Below the pieces are notes generated by a model. That model saw only the letters and a program-made list of their open reading frames with translations, had not been told where the DNA came from and did no database searches. The position numbers and the translations under genes were made by a program. A DNA stretch of 64,000 bases. Origin: Cytidiella melzeri (lineage: Eukaryota > Basidiomycota > Agaricomycetes > Polyporales > Irpicaceae). The stretch covers positions 1 to 64,000 of the forward strand of contig JABYQR010000257.1 of assembly GCA_022592445.1 (NCBI GenBank), given 5' to 3'. Positions 10,149 to 20,829 of this stretch are shown here, piece after piece. The first letter of the stretch is position 1; every line of letters starts with the position of its first letter.

Positions 10149-10384
10149 TCCCTTGTTCTCTGCAACACTATCCTGTCAGTACTGCTAAAGTACATCTACT
10201 TTAATAGTTTCCGTAGCCACGCCGACTAGGTGTCACTCATCTTTACGCACTTGTATAAGTTGTACGCGCTCTGGCCTTACGCCGCGGTGAATATATAGTT
10301 GAACCAAAAACAAAAAAAAACTGCAGCGGGCCGTGTTACTGTGCAGCGCTTTGACACGGAGAACCAGTGCTTAGATGCGGGAAT

Positions 10385-10475
10385 ATTTACCAGTGAGGGG
10401 ACTTGAACCTGGGACCCATGCAAAACTAACAGACATGATAAACCACTCAGCTATGAGAGCATCTACAGCTAAGAG
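10385..10475 (-). other. tRNA-derived sequence (possible SINE head)
   Basis: On the minus strand there is an A-box-like TAGCTGAGTGG and, ~45 bp later, a B-box-like GGTTCAAGTCC in the correct order and spacing of a Pol III promoter. The T stem and acceptor stem do not pair well, so this is not a working tRNA. It could be a decayed tRNA gene or the head of a SINE. It lies right after the LINE and before the minisatellite. Confidence 0.5.
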
Positions 10476-10544
10476 TGATGATTCATTGCAAAGTGGACAC
10501 ACCAACAAGATATGATTGCTTTTATATGTGTATATATAGTTAAG

Positions 10545-11635
10545 GCCAGTATACTTATGGAGGTAAATAATTTAAACCCATTAGTAACAAAAGTTGTAAA
10601 CTCCAACAAAATTACTCTTTAAAGTGAGTAATGCAAGCTCATTAGTAACAAAGATTACTAGCAATCACAGAATTACTTATCAAAGTAAGTATTCTGACCA
10701 AGTTAATAATGTAAGTTGTTACCTGTCACCAAAGTACTTATGAAAGTGGATGATTTAAATACACTGGTAACAAAAGCCGTCACTGGTAACGAAGTTGCTT
10801 ATTAAAGTTAATGGGGTTGCATTGGGGACAAAAGTTGTTGCCAAGAACAACATTACTTATCAAATTGAAAGTTGCTAGTGAGAATTGTTACCAGTAACAT
10901 TAAAGTGAGTAATGAGGGAACATTAGTAACAAAAGTTGTTACCAACAAGAAAATTAAATATCAAAGTGAGTAGGTCAAACACATCAGTAACAAAATTACT
11001 TCTGTGAGTGTGTATTTAGGGCTGAGTCATAAAACTTGTTACCAATAACAAAGTCAGTTATGAAGGTGGGTAATCCAAACACATTAGTAACATAGTTATT
11101 ACCAATAACAAAATTACTTATCAAAGTAAGTATTCTGGGCCATTGGATAATAAAAGCTGTAACTAATAAAACAATTCCTTATCAAAGTGGCTAATTCCAG
11201 CACATTAGTAAAACAACTACTTATCAAGGTGGGTAATCCAGGCACATTAATGACAAATGTTTTACCAACAAAAAATTACTGATGAAAGCGAGCAATCTAA
11301 ACACATTGGTAATGAAAGTTGTTACCAGTCACAAGTTCACTTACTGAAATGGGTAATCCAAACACATTAGTAGCAAAAGTTGTTACCAGTATCAAAGTTA
11401 GTTATCAAGATGAGTGTCTCAAGCACATTGGTCAAACAAATTGTTACCAGTAAGATGATTACTTATGAAAGTGGGTAAACCAGACACATTAGTAACAAAA
11501 GTTGTTACAAATGACAAAATTACTTAACAAAGTAAGTATGCTGAGCAATTTACTAACAAAAATTGGTACCAGTAACAAAAATACTTATCAAAGTGAGTGA
11601 TACAGGGCACATTAGTAACAGAAGTTGGTCACGTG
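10545..11635. repeat. Degenerate ~61-bp minisatellite array
   Basis: About 18 imperfect units are seen, built around CATTAGTAACAAAAG, TTGTTACCAGTAACAAA and TTACTTATCAAAGTG. The spacing is close to 60-61 bp (for example 10578, 10638, 11307, 11366, 11426, 11486). The TTACTxxTAACAA elements give it local palindromic character. No open frame is present. I saw no second copy in the window. Confidence 0.8.
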
Positions 11636-11900
11636 ACCAATGACAAGAGTCCATTGATGCTTGCTTGTCTCATTGGTGAACTTATAACATTACATGAATT
11701 ACATCAGACCTCAAATAAGCATATGGCAGGAGGACTGTCAGGCAATTGAAGACGGGAAGTTTGAGCCAGATCTGTAAGTAAACTTGGTGCTGGAAGCAGC
11801 CTGAACAAGCAATTTTGTTAGGAATGGCTTCTTCAATGAGCAATGTATGGGAAGTTAGTAGTTTGTCTTCACAGGAGCACACAATCATTCATGAAAGAAG

Positions 11901-12341
11901 TATTGATATTTCCAGCTCTCACTCACGGACAAGGTTACCTTGTTTTTTTCATGGTTTTCTTTTCTATATGAATACATGGTAGCATAGCTTCATTCCCGCA
12001 GACACAGCTTTCTGGATTATCATTTTCTTATTGAGCCGTCTCTCGTTGTACTATAAGAGTTCACTCACTCCTCTCTTTTCCCCCCATCGTGCTCTCTTCC
12101 TTTGCACCTTGGGGTAAGCTTGTCTCTCTCTTGCACTTGCAGTATGCACATATGCTGATCCTGTACTTAGCTTACTCGCCCGATGCTTGTGTCTAGGTAC
12201 AGTTATATTATCAATTGTGCTCTCTTCCTTCGCACCTTGTGCTTACTCGCTCGACGCTGGTGTCTAGGTACTCAGAGGTCCGACAGCGTCGTTAGGTCTT
12301 AGCAGCGCATACAACCCTGCCTTTCGATGTATCCGTTGTTA
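11901..12341 (+). mobile_element. Solo LTR of family D (copia-like ends), 441 bp
   Basis: Comparison with uninterrupted NC copies shows foreign DNA between two AGAAG 5-mers (11896-11900 and 12342-12346). The insert starts TATTGATATTTCC and ends CCGTTGTTA, close to the TGTT...TTGTTA termini of the copia LTRs at 40744 and 51366. It has a TATA-like tactataag near 12050 and pyrimidine-rich downstream DNA with a near-duplicated block (gtgctctcttcctt at 12089 and 12218). No second copy is seen. Confidence 0.65.
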
Positions 12342-12809
12342 AGAAGATGGACTGTGCTGTATTGTTTGAAGTGCCATGATGGGTGTGAGTACAGGATTAA
12401 AACAAGTTTGTGGAGTAGAGCATGGAGATGAAGATTGTTTGACAAGCGTCGTCTTCTAAATGGTGTTGAACTATGTTCAATAATCTAGATACAATCTTGT
12501 AAACTGCAGGAGCAGGGTTACAAGTGATGATGTTATTGATAGCAAATTGAATAAATCATACAGCATGAAAAAGTTACTTGCACCAGTGACTTTGCTATCA
12601 AAAAGAACCTCAGTAAACAACTCTGTTCCTGGTAAGGACCTTGCCAAGCCATATGGCCATGAGTATTGACTGTATGGTGGGCATTTGCTATGGGTGACAC
12701 CTTTGATAGGCAGCTTGATCTGGGATAAACTGACTGTACTACAATTGATAAGTTTGGTTGCAGGAAAAGGAGCCATACATTGATGAAGGTAGTCACCAAT
12801 GGTAGCAAG

Positions 12810-13567
12810 TGACACGGAGACAGGGCTCGACGTGACAAAAAGGGACACAATGTGGATGACAACAAGGAGGTGGTGGCAGGCGTGAAGCACAATGCGTTCA
12901 CCAGCTATCAAACTTATTCAGAAAGCTAGCCCAGTAAAGACCAAGTTAGTATTGATACTACTCGCTATGTAGTACAAGAGGGGTGTTGCTTACCTAGCCC
13001 AGTAAAGACCAAGAGGTCGAGATGGGGGCTAGGAGCGTACATGTAGCTGCTTATATAGACTTCAGGGACCTGCGCACAGACCATGTTGAGGGCAGGCTTT
13101 GCAAGAAGCCGTGTGAACGAAGAACAAAAGGACTACCTAAAGGAGAACAATAGCTATTGTCTAGACCTTGCCAAGAACTCTACTCGTGAGAGAATCTATC
13201 TAAAAGGAGACCAAGTATTGTATTCCATTCCCACACCTGTGAGAACATCCTTCCATAAAGAGAACAATAGGGAAAGAACAATAAGGAGCCCATGTGAACG
13301 GTATCTATGACATCAAACCCTAGCTATGGGCTGAGCCATGTGTTTGTAGCCATGTGGTCTTACTTAAGCTAAGTCACATGCCAGTGTGACGTACTAGCAA
13401 GTAATGTGACCGTGTGGAGCGTCTAAGCCACGTGATACGGGCGCTTAATAGACGTGAAAAGGGAGTTTATGCAAAAAAGGTTGCAACTGGGTTACAGCCC
13501 GGAGTTTTACAGATAAAAACAAGAGGTAAATTGCGAAAATTAAGGGCTAGTCGGGCCATCCACGACA
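12810..13567 (-). mobile_element. Solo LTR of family A, copy 2, TSD GCAAG
   Basis: It is flanked by GCAAG at 12805-12809 and 13568-13572. Read on the minus strand it begins TGTCGTGGATGG and ends CTCCGTGTCA. It lies cleanly inside NC-B, whose sequence resumes on each side. No internal element DNA remains, so LTR-LTR recombination has removed it. A 75-codon antisense frame (MLRAGFARSRVNEEQ) also occurs in the other two close copies. Confidence 0.92.
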
Positions 13568-13685
13568 GCAAGGGGCTTCATCTATCTTGTCATCAATCTT
13601 GTGCAGTGTTCACTGCTGATTCTGGAAAATTACTTGCTTCAAGAATGAAGGGCTGTAGGGTGTCTCATTAGATCAATTGGTAGAA

Positions 13686-14690
13686 CATGTTACATGTGTC
13701 CTGTTGATGTCTGCACTGCCTCATTCCCATTGGAGCTGCCACAGGCTGTGTTCTGATTGTAACTCCTGCTTATAGAGCAACTGGTGGTTGTGAAACTGTA
13801 TGGAAGAATCAAAGGCAGTGCTTTATGCTGATGAAACCACATCCTGTTGATGTCTGGAACTGCTTCAGCCCCATTAGAACTGCCACAGGCTACGTTCTGA
13901 TTTTAACTCCTCATTAGAGAGCAACTCATGGTTGTGAAACTTTGTGCAACAATCTGATGCAGTGGTTGTGGCTGATGCAACCATGTCCTGTGAATGTCTG
14001 AGCTGCATCACCCTCGTTGAAACTGCCACAGATTGTGTTCTGATTGTAACTTCTGCTTAGAGAGTAGTGGTTGTGAGACCTTGTGGACCAATTGATTGCA
14101 GTGTTTGCTGCCAATGCAACCATGTACCGTTGATGTCTGAGTTGCGTCATCCCCATTGGAACTGCTACAGTTGTAATTCCTGCTTAGAAAGCAGTGGTTG
14201 TGAAACATTGTGGACCAATTGAACACAGCGCTGGCTGCTGATGAAACCACATCCAGCTGTGGTCTGCACTATCTCACCCCCATCAGAGCTGCCACAGGCT
14301 GTGTTCTGATTGTAACTCCTGCTTATAGAGCAACTGGTGGTTGTGAAACTGTATGGAAGAATTAAAGGCAGTGCTCTATGCTGATGCAACGATGTCCTGT
14401 TTTGTCTGAACTGCCGCAGCCCCAGTAGAACTGCCACAGGCTATGTTTTAGTTTTAACTCCTTGTTAGAGAGCAACCAATTTTTATGAAACTCTGTGCAA
14501 CAATACAATGCATTGCTTGCTGCTGATGCAGCCATGTCCTGTTGATGCTTGAACTGCCTCACCCCCATTGGAACTGCCACAGGCTGTGTTCTGATTGTAA
14601 CTCCTGCTTAGAGAGCAGCTAACAGTTGTGAAACTTTGTGGGACTATCAGATACAGTACTCACTACTAATGCAGCCACAAATTTACATTG
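13686..14690 (-). repeat. ~142-bp satellite within NC-B
   Basis: This is the minus-strand counterpart of the array at 2640-3720. Blocks AACTGCCACAGGCTGTGTTC and TTGTAACTCCTGCTTA recur about every 140 bp, some seven times. No gene is present. Confidence 0.8.
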
Positions 14691-15179
14691 TGCAAAAATG
14701 TAGGGGTTGAGAATTTGTAGTTAGCCTCCACAGTACTGGTAATTCTTACGCAGAGCCAATACTATGTGTGGCATGTCTTCTAATTGTATTTCTTGTTCAG
14801 AGAGCACGCAATGGCTGTAGATTGCTGCACATGTACCTGACCAGAATTTCATATTATCTGCCAGCAGGAGTGGAGGTTGAATCTGAGTCTGGATGACTTT
14901 TTTCAGCACACCAGCCATAACTTGCTCAATTCCACTTCAATTGACAGGATGTTTGTACCATGATCCTGCCACATGCTAGAAATATCCAATGGTGTATTGT
15001 ATGTACAGATTTGTCCCAATATGCAGTCTGTAAAAATCAAAAACTGCATTTTGATTGCAAAAGTGATCTGATGCAAAGTTATAAAGGGCTGATAACAAGG
15101 CCAGTGTGATGCTATCAGCCGGATTCATTGTTTTGTTATTCACACCGTTACTGTCTATATTCTGCCATCAAATTCCCAC

Positions 15180-15342
15180 ACTTTGGGGCGATGTGCCCTC
15201 TCAAGACACGTCTCAGCAGGATCGGGTTGTTTACAAAGTCCTCCTTGACATGGAAAATCATTTCCTGTCTACACATTGGAATAATTTCTGGGGAGAGATT
15301 GAAAGGTTGAAGCGGATGTACATGGCGCAAAAACTTGCCTGA
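15180..15342 (+). pseudogene. 3' fragment of secreted-protein gene, duplicate of 53277-53732
   Basis: The frame RVVYKVLLDMENHF ... WNNFWGEIERLKRMYMAQKLA ends at a TGA at 15340-15342. It aligns with the C-terminal half of the intact gene on the minus strand at 53.3 kb (YRIVYEILRDMQRKSK ... WNSFQREIRGEIRG). The upstream half is missing, replaced by NC-B at about 15190. The same MITE follows both copies directly. Confidence 0.65.
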
Positions 15343-16660
15343 GGTAGACAACACAAGGAACACCCACCCCCTATGTAAGCAAAGCGCTTAAATCCCAACC
15401 TCCCAACGCCAACCCCAATGGCAGCAACGTGGGAAACGTTTTCATGAATGTCATGAATGTGATCAATGGGAAATAGTGCTAGGAGTGTATTCTACGGTCT
15501 CTGTTGAGTGTATCTTCAAATATGTTAAGTCACATGTATTTATTTTGCCAAAATCCCCCCAAAGCTAAAAGTGATTCTTTTCACATTTTCATCTCGTGAG
15601 GTTTTCAATTTTTCATGAGTAAATTTTGGCCAGCGCTTATTGACTGTGTAAAATATAGCCTTCAAAATAAGGTATCATCAATCACAAATCTTGCCGAGAT
15701 CTTAGATGTTCACAGCTAGCAAAGACTACATGCACCTGCATGTGTCGTTCCAACACAGAGAAAGTTTGTTTAATGGTTATTGATGTAGTTTGAGGTACTT
15801 TTAACTCCAAATTGTGGTCTAGGAGCCTGAAGGAACAAGAATAAATTTTCTATCCTGATTTTGGCCGGCATCTGTATTTAGTGCTCTGATTGCATAAGGG
15901 TGGGCATTCCTAGTGTTGTCTACCTTACTTTTCTTACAGCTAACAATGATAGATTTTCATTGGCTGACAGTATGATTCTGGTACCAACACGCCTTAGAAA
16001 AGGTGGTAAAACTGGCAAAAGGCATGAAAGTGCACAGCAAAAGTCAACTTGTTGTACACAGAGATTGCAGGGTATAGACGGACTGGCAGTCCGCTATCAG
16101 CTGTTGCATCGTTCCCTAGCCTGTCATCAGTGAAGGAAAGAGAGATTAAATCAGCCTTCTAAACATATCTTGCCCATGCTTCTTGCAATATCAAATTTGC
16201 TTCTGTAAAATGTTGCACCACCGAGTCCTGTGCCATATACACATATCCAGTGTGCCCTTCATTATATTTGCCAATCTCTTTACCTTTGCTAGTGCCAAGA
16301 CCCACCCCCGCCGCACAGATTGCAATTTGACTGACCAATTGAAAGACAAGAGGGGTTCAGCATGGTAATTTTAATAGCTCAAGCGTGGTACCTGGACATA
16401 CATTGGTTCCACTCGATCTTCACCACCCTGGCCAAGGCCTGTACCTTCTGTCCATCCCATCATACAAAGCAACTTGTTGCCCACATTGCTGATGCGCTCG
16501 CCGAGTTTGACCGGCTGTGATGGCGGCAATGCGGGGGGCCTTCAGCAAACCTCTTCTTGGCATGGCTAGGTTCTGCAGCAGTGGTGCTGGTGTCAGAAAG
16601 AGGGTGTCTAGCTGATTGTGCATGATTCTTCACTCAGAGGCCCTGTTGCGGTACTTTGGC
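15190..16660. repeat. Inverted segmental duplication, left copy
   Basis: From the secreted-protein gene end through the MITE, an AT-rich spacer and the G-patch pseudogene, the sequence matches the reverse complement of 51918-53330. Both copies share the MITE at the same site and the same nonsense codon in the pseudogene, so those changes precede the duplication. The left copy extends further into the pseudogene; the right copy ends at the copia LTR. Confidence 0.8.
15343..15924. mobile_element. MITE-like element with terminal inverted repeats
   Basis: The ends are inverted: GGTAGACAACACAAGG at the left, and the complement of GGTAGACAACACTAGG at the right, with similarity extending to about 27 bp (through CCCACCC). 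The element is 582 bp, AT-rich and has no coding frame. I see no clear TSD. The same element sits inverted at 52672-53244. Confidence 0.7.
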
Positions 16661-17660
16661 TGCTTGCCCTTCGCCTTGGCAGCTTTTGCTTTCTCCTGCG
16701 CAACTTCTCTGAGGTTGGGATCTTTGTAGTTTTTCTATAGACATGGTATTAATGACAAGCTGACGACAACCTTTAGAGAGATGGTCTACCTTGTGCATAT
16801 CAGACTCCTTGTTGTGCCTCTTCAGTTGGTCTAAGGTCTTAAATTTGCGGCAGCGCAGTAAACATGATAGGGCCATCATATTGGAGTACTCAAGCTTGGA
16901 TTCCGTGGAAGGCATAGGTGTTGATGACCTCTCCTTCACCTGGACTACCTGTCTCACGGGCTGAGGCGCTTCCTTGAGAGACATATGTTCAAGCTAGACA
17001 GAAGGAATTGTTGGCAAAAATGTACCACCAGAGCGGGCACAGCAGATGCAACAACACTTACGCCTTCCTTTAATTCTTCTTGAACCTGATTCCACTTGTT
17101 GATATTATTGGCGGTGTGCAGGAAAAACCTCCAGCCATGCTACAAGTGAAAATGTTCAGAAATGTTTGCACCTTCTTGCTAGCAACCATCAGGATGACCT
17201 TCTTTGCGGTGAATACTGCAGTGTATTTACATCAACGCAAACATACATAACTGCATTTTTGCACATTTCAAGGCATGAGACAGAGCCTTGGCATTACTTG
17301 AGAGAAGACTGTTACTGTCCTTGTCTGCATCTCCAAACCCTCCTTGTCTGCCATTGAAAACACCAACACCTTCTGGGCAACTGTCTCTACCGGTCTAGAT
17401 TGGACAGGTGCTGTTAATGCCTGCTTTTGACCAAAGCCGCCCTTGAAGCTCAGCAGGTTTTGTCACGCTTTCATTGACTATTATCATACTTGTTGACACC
17501 GTGTAGAAAAAGCCAGGAGGAGGCAGTACACATTCTTGCTTTATCTTCTTCTCTTTCACTGCAGTTTCTGGCTCTGTAGGCTGCACAGACTCCTTGACCT
17601 TGAAGTTAAGTATAGCAACAGTCGAGCCAACAACAAACTGTAACCCCATCAAATCCGCTG
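16390..17660 (-). pseudogene. RBM5/RBM10-like G-patch splicing-factor pseudogene (C-terminal half)
   Basis: On the minus strand a C2H2-type finger of the RBM5 kind is seen (FKTLDQLKRHNKESDMHK), then a 55-bp GT-AG intron near 16790-16735. Next comes the linker NLREVAQEKAKAAKAKGKQP running into KYRNRASE-stop-RIMHNQ, and a G-patch (VGNKLLCMMGWTEGTGLG) at about 16400-16510. In RBM5-type proteins the same order serves spliceosome binding. The stop after RASE is TGA where the family has Arg, which fits CGA to TGA. Further upstream exons (17100-17650) are only partly legible. The second copy at 51918-52205 shares the stop. Confidence 0.75.
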
Positions 17661-19996
17661 AGGCTCATCAAAAAGGGAATGCACGTGTCATGCCAAAGAG
17701 AATAGTCAGGTAAAGGTTGGAAAGAAAAAGCATGAGCAAACGACGCAGCCACTGGAAGTTTGGAAATTTGAACACCTAACAAATGGAGCTGTACTGACAT
17801 TGTTCCACCAAGAACCACCGCTGCTGATCACTAAGCAAGCGTAAATGACATCAAGCATTTTGAGGAGTATGTCACTTACTTGCACAACTGACAAACCTAT
17901 ATATAACAAACTAATAGTATTGCTATTACAATCGCCACTAGTGGCAGAAATTTTTTCCAACACCCGACTTTTAAACATTCTTCACGTGACAAGTAACGCT
18001 GCTGATGGACTGTCAACAACTCCCACGTTTTGCTCTCTCACCTCCTTGTCTGCTCGCCACCATTCCCCCCCCCCCAGTTTCACTATACACTATGCTACAT
18101 GGCGTGGGTTTGCAAATGCTAGACTGGCATTCTAGAGTGGGGTGTGATAGTAGTTCGCGCACCGTGTACCCTTTCGGACATCTCTGTGTCTCTCCCTGCT
18201 CATTGGTCTGGTTCAATCATACCTCTCTCTCTCTCGTCATGGTTTCTCTGGTCACCAGTCCAGCCATACCCCCCTCTCTCTTGTCTCTCTGTGTACCCTT
18301 TCAGACGTTTCTGTTGTCTCTCCCGTTTTGTTTCCCCGTTTGTTGGTTTGGCTGGTATGTTTTCCATGAACGAGTAGACATGCAGTCACCGAATGCTCTA
18401 CCTGCTAGGCCTTGGTGGGCGCTATGTGATGGATGATGCTAATGTCCCAGTGAGTCACTGTACCGTCCAGAGTTAGAACGTTGCCCAGACCTGAACGTGC
18501 AATCTATAGTCCCTACTGTCTCTCTTGTACCTGGGATTCTTGGACAAAACAAGCCTGACTTATGTTGCGACTCGGAAAGTGCTGTTGTCCCGCCAAAACT
18601 CATGTTACGCCAAAGGCAAAACCTTTGGTGGCATCGGGTTTGTAAACAATCTTGCCTCACATTGGTATATCAATACTGACATTTTGCAGTGGCCCACACG
18701 TCGACACTTGGAATCCTTGGTGAGCCTTATGGTATTCTCTTGTTTTCAAGGAAGCAGACAAGTTAAGACGCATTAACGCCCATGTCACAGATCTCTTCCA
18801 TCTTCGATACTGACAATGACGACGAAATTACAACTGTGCTATATCTCATAGCAAATGTGTGCAAATACATTGCTGCTGTCGTTGAACGACTGACTTCTGC
18901 CGGAACTGAATGTTTAACCCTTTAGAATACTGCTGGGCTTGGACTCATCCACAAGTCCATTGATATATACAACACGACGTCGTACACACGCCCTTGGTTC
19001 GTCTGGGCTAACAGCTATTTTGCAGAGATGCTGTTAGACCTGGCAGATAAGAAGCTCCATTTGATTTTCCGAAACAACGTCAGCTATGTACCAGGCCAAT
19101 GAGGGTGCTCTGTGTAATGATCACGGCTGGATCTTAGGGCTGCGTAGGGCAGTGGGTGAAGCTCTGAATAATCTGCTGTGCAACTTGCAGCGGCGCAGTA
19201 TCGTAACGTAAAGCTGTACATACTTTCAACGTACCTTGGCAATGTGGCATAGAAATGCTTTCTACTGTGTACCCTGATGTCATTCGCCTCGCCTTTTCAC
19301 TTTCATCACTCCTGTCTCACTATCATTGTTTGCCGTCCTGGCCACTTCTGCTTGGAATGTTTTGTTTGCAGGTAATTCCCTTATATATACAAAACATTCC
19401 TACTTCCTATCCCTAACGCAATAGTATCATCTTTCGTTTGCTAGTAGCTTGACAAACTCAACGAATGCAAAACCCCTGCTGGTAAGGTCACCTTGTTCTT
19501 GATCAGCTTAATCCTTTTCATGCCCTTGGTGACCTTCCTACCTACACTAGACGGGTTGTTCATTGCCTGAGCGATGGCTTGTGGCCCTGAAAGAGGACCC
19601 AGTCCGTGGAACAGCAACAAAGGGGCTTGAGTGTTTCTAAGGTCTCCAATACTATCATTCATGTTGACCGGTCCTCTCTGTCTGTTGCTAGGATTTGCGC
19701 TTTGCAAATAGTCAATCTTCACGTGTCAACCATTGTGCAGCTGGCTAGTTTCCAGAGTGTTATGAAATCCGCCTTTGCTGACGCTCCGTGCAATGCCAGA
19801 GGCGGTAATTGAAGGAACGGAAACCGCGAATTGACAAATGTGCGTGCTTGGTCGATTGATGTGAATTGAGTGAACACGAGGCCTTTTTAAGCAACTTTAT
19901 AGGAAGACACCACAGAAGGAAGACAAAACAACACGTCAATGCACGTTGTACACGCATGAATGAATGGGCAAGTAAGTTCCTGAGGTTCTATCTCTG
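17661..19996. other. Gene-poor stretch with decayed coding remnants
   Basis: I see short frames on both strands but no consistent exon chain. 18000-18480 is pyrimidine-rich on the plus strand, with a C11-type tract near 18066. 18525-18776 holds an 83-codon frame (TYVATRKVLLSRQNSCYA) that may be a relic exon of the gene family recognised at 20.8-22.1 kb. 18780-19440 shows nothing I can support. Confidence 0.3.
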
Positions 19997-20606
19997 ATGA
20001 GTGTCACCAATTTGACGGTGCAGCTCTGGTCGTTCACCCCGTCATTGGCAGCCGTTGTTGTGGCTGACTCTGACTCTGAGAATGATTGCCTGGAGGCTGC
20101 TGCTAGAGCTGGAGCTAAGAAAGAGAGAGCAAAAGCAAAAGGCGAGGCAACATTGAGCTCAAGCACCAGGGACTCGCAAGACGCAAGTGGTGCCAGTGGA
20201 GAGGCTGCAGTTCTGCGGTGTAGTACTGGTAAGCTTGTAATAAGCTCGTTAATCACAAATGACACTACCGTTAGCTCCTGTGGACTCAGACACCCTCTCA
20301 CCCATTCTTCTCAATGTTCTGGATGTTTGTGGCCATATCATCTCGTCTCTGGTCAAACCACCGCCCATTGTCCATGACTGTGTCCCTTCTCTCGGGGATG
20401 CGCTTGACAAGTACGTCAATCGGCACAGTCTCCCTAACAAGTTTATTCTCAATGTATACACTGCCTACTCACTAACAACCACCAGAGATCAGTTTGTCTG
20501 CACGATGGCCACCGTCATCTCTGTTCAGGAGGCGAAGTGGTTTTGGCCACAGATCAAGCTTTCTGTCAACCACGCCACACAATTCCGGAACTTCGCGAGG
20601 TCCTGA
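19997..20606 (+). CDS. Hypothetical two-exon gene, 182 aa
   Basis: Exon 1 (19997-20228, MSVTNLTVQLWSFTPSLA) joins exon 2 (20290-20606) across a 61-bp intron with GTAAGC donor and CAG acceptor. The join keeps frame (phase 1) and removes the sequence that would break it. Exon 1 is Ala/Ser/Lys-rich and low in complexity. Exon 2 (TLSPILLNVLDVCGHIISSL ... VHDCVPSLGDALDKYVNR) is well-formed and ends at a stop after FRNFARS. I do not recognise it. It may be the N-terminal part of the larger decayed gene downstream, so the start is uncertain. Confidence 0.45.
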
Positions 20607-20829
20607 GCACTTCACAAATATAGGGCAGCCGCTTCCTCTTTCGCCAATATAGTGAACATTTTGCTTGATGTCTGCATTATAAGGTTAGCTAGTGAATGAA
20701 AAACGTGACTTTGTTGAGTATTTCTGAAGAGTCTGCACCTCGCCCAAGTTCCCTCCGCCGCTCCTGCTTCCTACTAAACAGGCTCGTACTATGTTTGTTG
20801 TGGTCTCCAAGGCGGCGCAACACTATCTC

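Larger units (their letters stand above)
8161..10332 (+). mobile_element. ORF1-only LINE-type retroposon with 14-bp TSD
   Basis: A direct repeat AACTGCAGCGGGCC flanks the element at 8161-8174 and 10319-10332. The right copy directly follows an A-rich tail (aaccaaaaacaaaaaaaaa). That is the signature of target-primed reverse transcription. The body, about 2.14 kb, holds an N-terminal frame (8199-8567) and a long zinc-knuckle ORF1 (to 10148), followed by ~150 bp of 3' UTR. No endonuclease or reverse-transcriptase frame is present between ORF1 and the tail. The copy therefore resembles half-LINEs such as mammalian HAL1 and must have been mobilised in trans. Confidence 0.85.
11735..15190 (-). repeat. 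NC repeat, long copy B, twice interrupted
   Basis: This is the reverse complement of NC-A, running from the conserved 3' part near 11740 to the 5' part ending near 15190. The outer 3' end (CCTTGCTAACGC) is missing. It is split by LTR-D (11901-12341) and by solo LTR-A (12810-13567), each with its own TSD, so NC-B is older than both. At ~15190 it abuts the 3' part of a coding gene (15180-15342). Confidence 0.8.

Noticed and set aside
9172..10188. 338-codon frame overlapping LINE ORF1
   Set aside because: Shadow of ORF1 in another frame; no motif, and the knuckles lie in the ORF1 frame.
10385..10475. Functional tRNA gene
   Set aside because: A and B boxes are present but the T and acceptor stems do not pair, so no cloverleaf forms.
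19936..20301. 121-codon minus-strand frame opposite exon 1 of the 19997 gene
   Set aside because: Antisense of an Ala/Ser-rich exon; no splice support.
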